Source: Clostridium sp. OF09-36
GTDB lineage: Bacteria; Bacillota; Clostridia; Lachnospirales; Lachnospiraceae
Length of the DNA: 64,000 nt
Direction: 5' to 3'
Assembly: GCF_003481985.1 (NCBI RefSeq)
Contig: NZ_QUMD01000014.1
Coordinates: 19,811 to 83,810, forward strand
Part shown: positions 62,789-64,000 of the stretch, one piece after another
Layout: each line of letters begins with the position of its first letter
Numbering within the stretch: the stretch's first letter is position 1
Notes under the pieces: generated by a model
The model's input: only the letters and a program-made list of their open reading frames with translations
The model's database searches: none
Told to the model about the DNA's origin: nothing
Position numbers and translations under genes: made by a program

Positions 62789-63658
62789 TTAGTGCGCCTG
62801 AAAGACTGATTTGGCGAGACTGCCGGTTTTGAACAGCGTAAAGCATAGCAGTACGGTGTAGCCCACGCAGCTCCAGATTGCCATGATGATGTCATCTTCC
62901 AGAGCGATATTCTGCACCAGCACAGCATAAATTGCCACGCAGACGATAATGAGAAACGCCTGAAAGCCCAGCGCCAGCAGGGATCGGAGGTAATTCTGGC
63001 CCATACCGCCCCATTCTTTACCCATCATTGCAGCCATTGGAACGGGAGCCACCGAAGTCACAAGGTAGATTTCGATCATACGGCCATAAATAACGATAAA
63101 GATACAGATATATAACGCCCACATAGTAATGCCAATAAAGAGGGATTGGAACCACAGTCCGAACAGCGGTCCCAGATCCATTTCCATCAGCCTCGGTTCC
63201 AGATCGGTCATAACTGAGGAAATGTCAATGGACGCATCCGAATTGATAACCCCTGCCGCCTGCGCCACTACGCTCTGTGCCATATCAAAGACGCCCATCA
63301 CGATATTCCATGTATTTGTGACAATGAGGATGGCAGCGGCTGATTTGAACACCCACTTGAAAATCATCCAGGTGTCCACATCATGCAGGTTGTTCTTGTC
63401 TGCGATCATCTGGATCAGGTCTACGGTCATCACGATAGCCAGGATCACGCCTGCAATCGGCACCATGATGGAGTTGGACAGATTCTCAATCATGCTGAAA
63501 ATACTGCCATTCCATCCCTGTGGGGTCTGGCCTACCTGTACGGATATATCCGCGACCTGCTGGTTTACACTGTCAAACATCCCCGAAAGGTTGCTCATAA
63601 TGCCGCCCACCAGCATTTCTTTCAGCCAATTTGTCAGGGCTTCAAGTAAGAAATCCAT
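62789..63658 (-). CDS. VirB6/TrbL-like channel protein
   Basis: This 289-residue membrane protein has about six helices (SIMVPIAGVILAIVMTVDLI; IFKWVFKSAAAILIVTNTWN; MWALYICIFIVIYGRMIEIY; LGFQAFLIIVCVAIYAVLVQ), an extracytoplasmic N-terminus and conserved APVPMAAMMGKEWG. It is the VirB6-like channel component, as in CD0411-type proteins. It starts after AAAGGAGGTTGACACCGT and is 20 bases before PrgI. Confidence 0.9.
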   Translation of the reverse strand: MDFLLEALTNWLKEMLVGGIMSNLSGMFDSVNQQVADISVQVGQTPQGWNGSIFSMIENLSNSIMVPIAGVILAIVMTVDLIQMIADKNNLHDVDTWMIFKWVFKSAAAILIVTNTWNIVMGVFDMAQSVVAQAAGVINSDASIDISSVMTDLEPRLMEMDLGPLFGLWFQSLFIGITMWALYICIFIVIYGRMIEIYLVTSVAPVPMAAMMGKEWGGMGQNYLRSLLALGFQAFLIIVCVAIYAVLVQNIALEDDIIMAIWSCVGYTVLLCFTLFKTGSLAKSVFQAH

Positions 63659-63727
63659 ACGGTGTCAACCTCCTTTCCGCCGCCCCCGCAAAACTGCGGG
63701 AGCGGCAAGGATTTCATACGGAGACGC

Positions 63728-63838
63728 TTAGACAGAGAAAAGCCCGGAGAGCAGAGGTACAAGGACCATGCCTACCACGGCTACACCAGCACCGGCCATG
63801 AGCTGCTTCATGCCCTGGCTCTTTACTGATGTGCGATA
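63728..63838 (-). pseudogene. Maff2-type protein, 5' part removed by insertion
   Basis: Only the last 36 or so residues remain: KSQGMKQLMAGAGVAVVGMV then LVPLLSGLFSV, the conserved end of the Maff2 family (VirB2-like small membrane proteins). Upstream of about 63838 the sequence changes to an AT-rich stretch and the terminator of another recombinase gene. The missing part should hold the first membrane helix. The gene stands where Maff2 always stands, between VirD4/TraG and VirB6. Confidence 0.75.
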
Positions 63839-63872
63839 AAGAAGTAATAGAAGTGTAAAAAATTTTGCCGTT

Positions 63873-63905
63873 CCTATCCGGCACTTAGCTCTTGTGTCGG
63901 ATAGG
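63873..63905 (-). terminator. Terminator after the right-edge recombinase
   Basis: CCTATCCG (63873-63880) pairs with CGGATAGG (63898-63905). On the minus strand it is followed by AACGGCAAAATTTTTT, so it is a Rho-independent-type end for the recombinase gene entering from the right. Confidence 0.75.
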
Positions 63906-63913
63906 TCGGGCGG

Positions 63914-64000
63914 TTATTCGGGCAAGTCCACCTTGCCAACAAAAGAATAATAAATCTCAATGTCCTGTCTGCGGGTCTTGTTCTCGTCATAGCTGCACTC
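63914..64000 (-). CDS. Serine recombinase C-terminus (partial, from right edge)
   Basis: The last 28 residues (ECSYDENKTRRQDIEIYYSF then VGKVDLPE, stop at 63914) match the C-terminal DUF4368-like end of large serine recombinases of Tn4451/Tn1549 type. The rest lies outside the window. It belongs to an element inserted in the Maff2 gene. Its terminator lies within 10 bases of the stop. Confidence 0.75.
   Translation of the reverse strand, partial: ECSYDENKTRRQDIEIYYSFVGKVDLPE

Noticed and set aside
1..64000. CRISPR arrays, tRNA, rRNA, group II introns and IS transposases
   Set aside because: No regular spacer repeats, cloverleaf genes, intron-encoded reverse transcriptase or DDE transposase were seen.

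Overview
The window is a mosaic of integrative mobile elements from a low-to-mid GC Gram-positive gut bacterium, most likely a member of the Clostridia (Lachnospiraceae/Oscillospiraceae type). The reasons are strong AGGAGG ribosome sites, Tn1549/CTn-like conjugation genes, large serine recombinases, GHKL/LytTR two-component genes and FtsX-type ABC transporters. No chromosomal housekeeping gene, rRNA, tRNA or CRISPR array was seen.

Layout. (1) 1-5.6 kb, minus strand: a mobilizable module with a serine recombinase running off the left edge, a small HTH regulator, a MobV relaxase with a recognisable oriT, an SF3-type helicase and a CHC2 primase. (2) 5.7-11.6 kb, plus strand: a DUF6076 zinc-finger protein, an unrecognised protein, a sigma-70-like protein and a VanRS-like two-component pair whose kinase is broken by a frameshift. 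(3) 11.7-15.5 kb, minus strand: a recombination/regulation module with a DUF6061 protein, a full large serine recombinase, a 53-residue protein, a frameshifted PemK/MazF toxin and a sigma factor broken in two places. (4) 15.6-36.1 kb: accessory cargo, with an XRE-type regulator near each end. It holds an AraC regulator, a MATE-FeoA-FeoB-small-protein operon, copper (CopA/CsoR) and zinc/cadmium-type (HMA/P1B-ATPase/ArsR) export genes, a nitroreductase with HxlR, a radical-SAM remnant, and a LytTR/GHKL-controlled ABC transporter. (5) 36.2-63.7 kb, minus strand: the transfer module of a Tn1549-family ICE. It has a relaxase, an AbiE toxin-antitoxin pair, MobC, a roughly 2,900-residue methylase/helicase, a CHC2-antirestriction fusion, topoisomerase III, CHAP hydrolase, VirB4, PrgI and VirB6-like genes. 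(6) 63.7-64 kb: the Maff2 gene is cut by another element whose serine recombinase enters from the right edge.

How it works together. Region 5 would nick, unwind and transfer the element, and regions 3 and 1 would excise and integrate it. The cargo is a metal island: ferrous iron uptake on one side, copper and zinc/cadmium export on the other. Three promoters in it (araC, MATE-feo, and the copA/HMA divergent region) share a 29-bp site with half-sites 21 bp apart, as expected for one AraC-family regulator, so iron import and copper export may form one regulon.

Two points dominate interpretation. First, nine frame breaks in six genes can each be repaired by adding one base to a short homopolymer, which suggests sequence error or concerted decay. 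Second, a TnpV gene with its own ribosome site lies inside the giant helicase gene in another reading frame, so the same DNA appears to encode two proteins.
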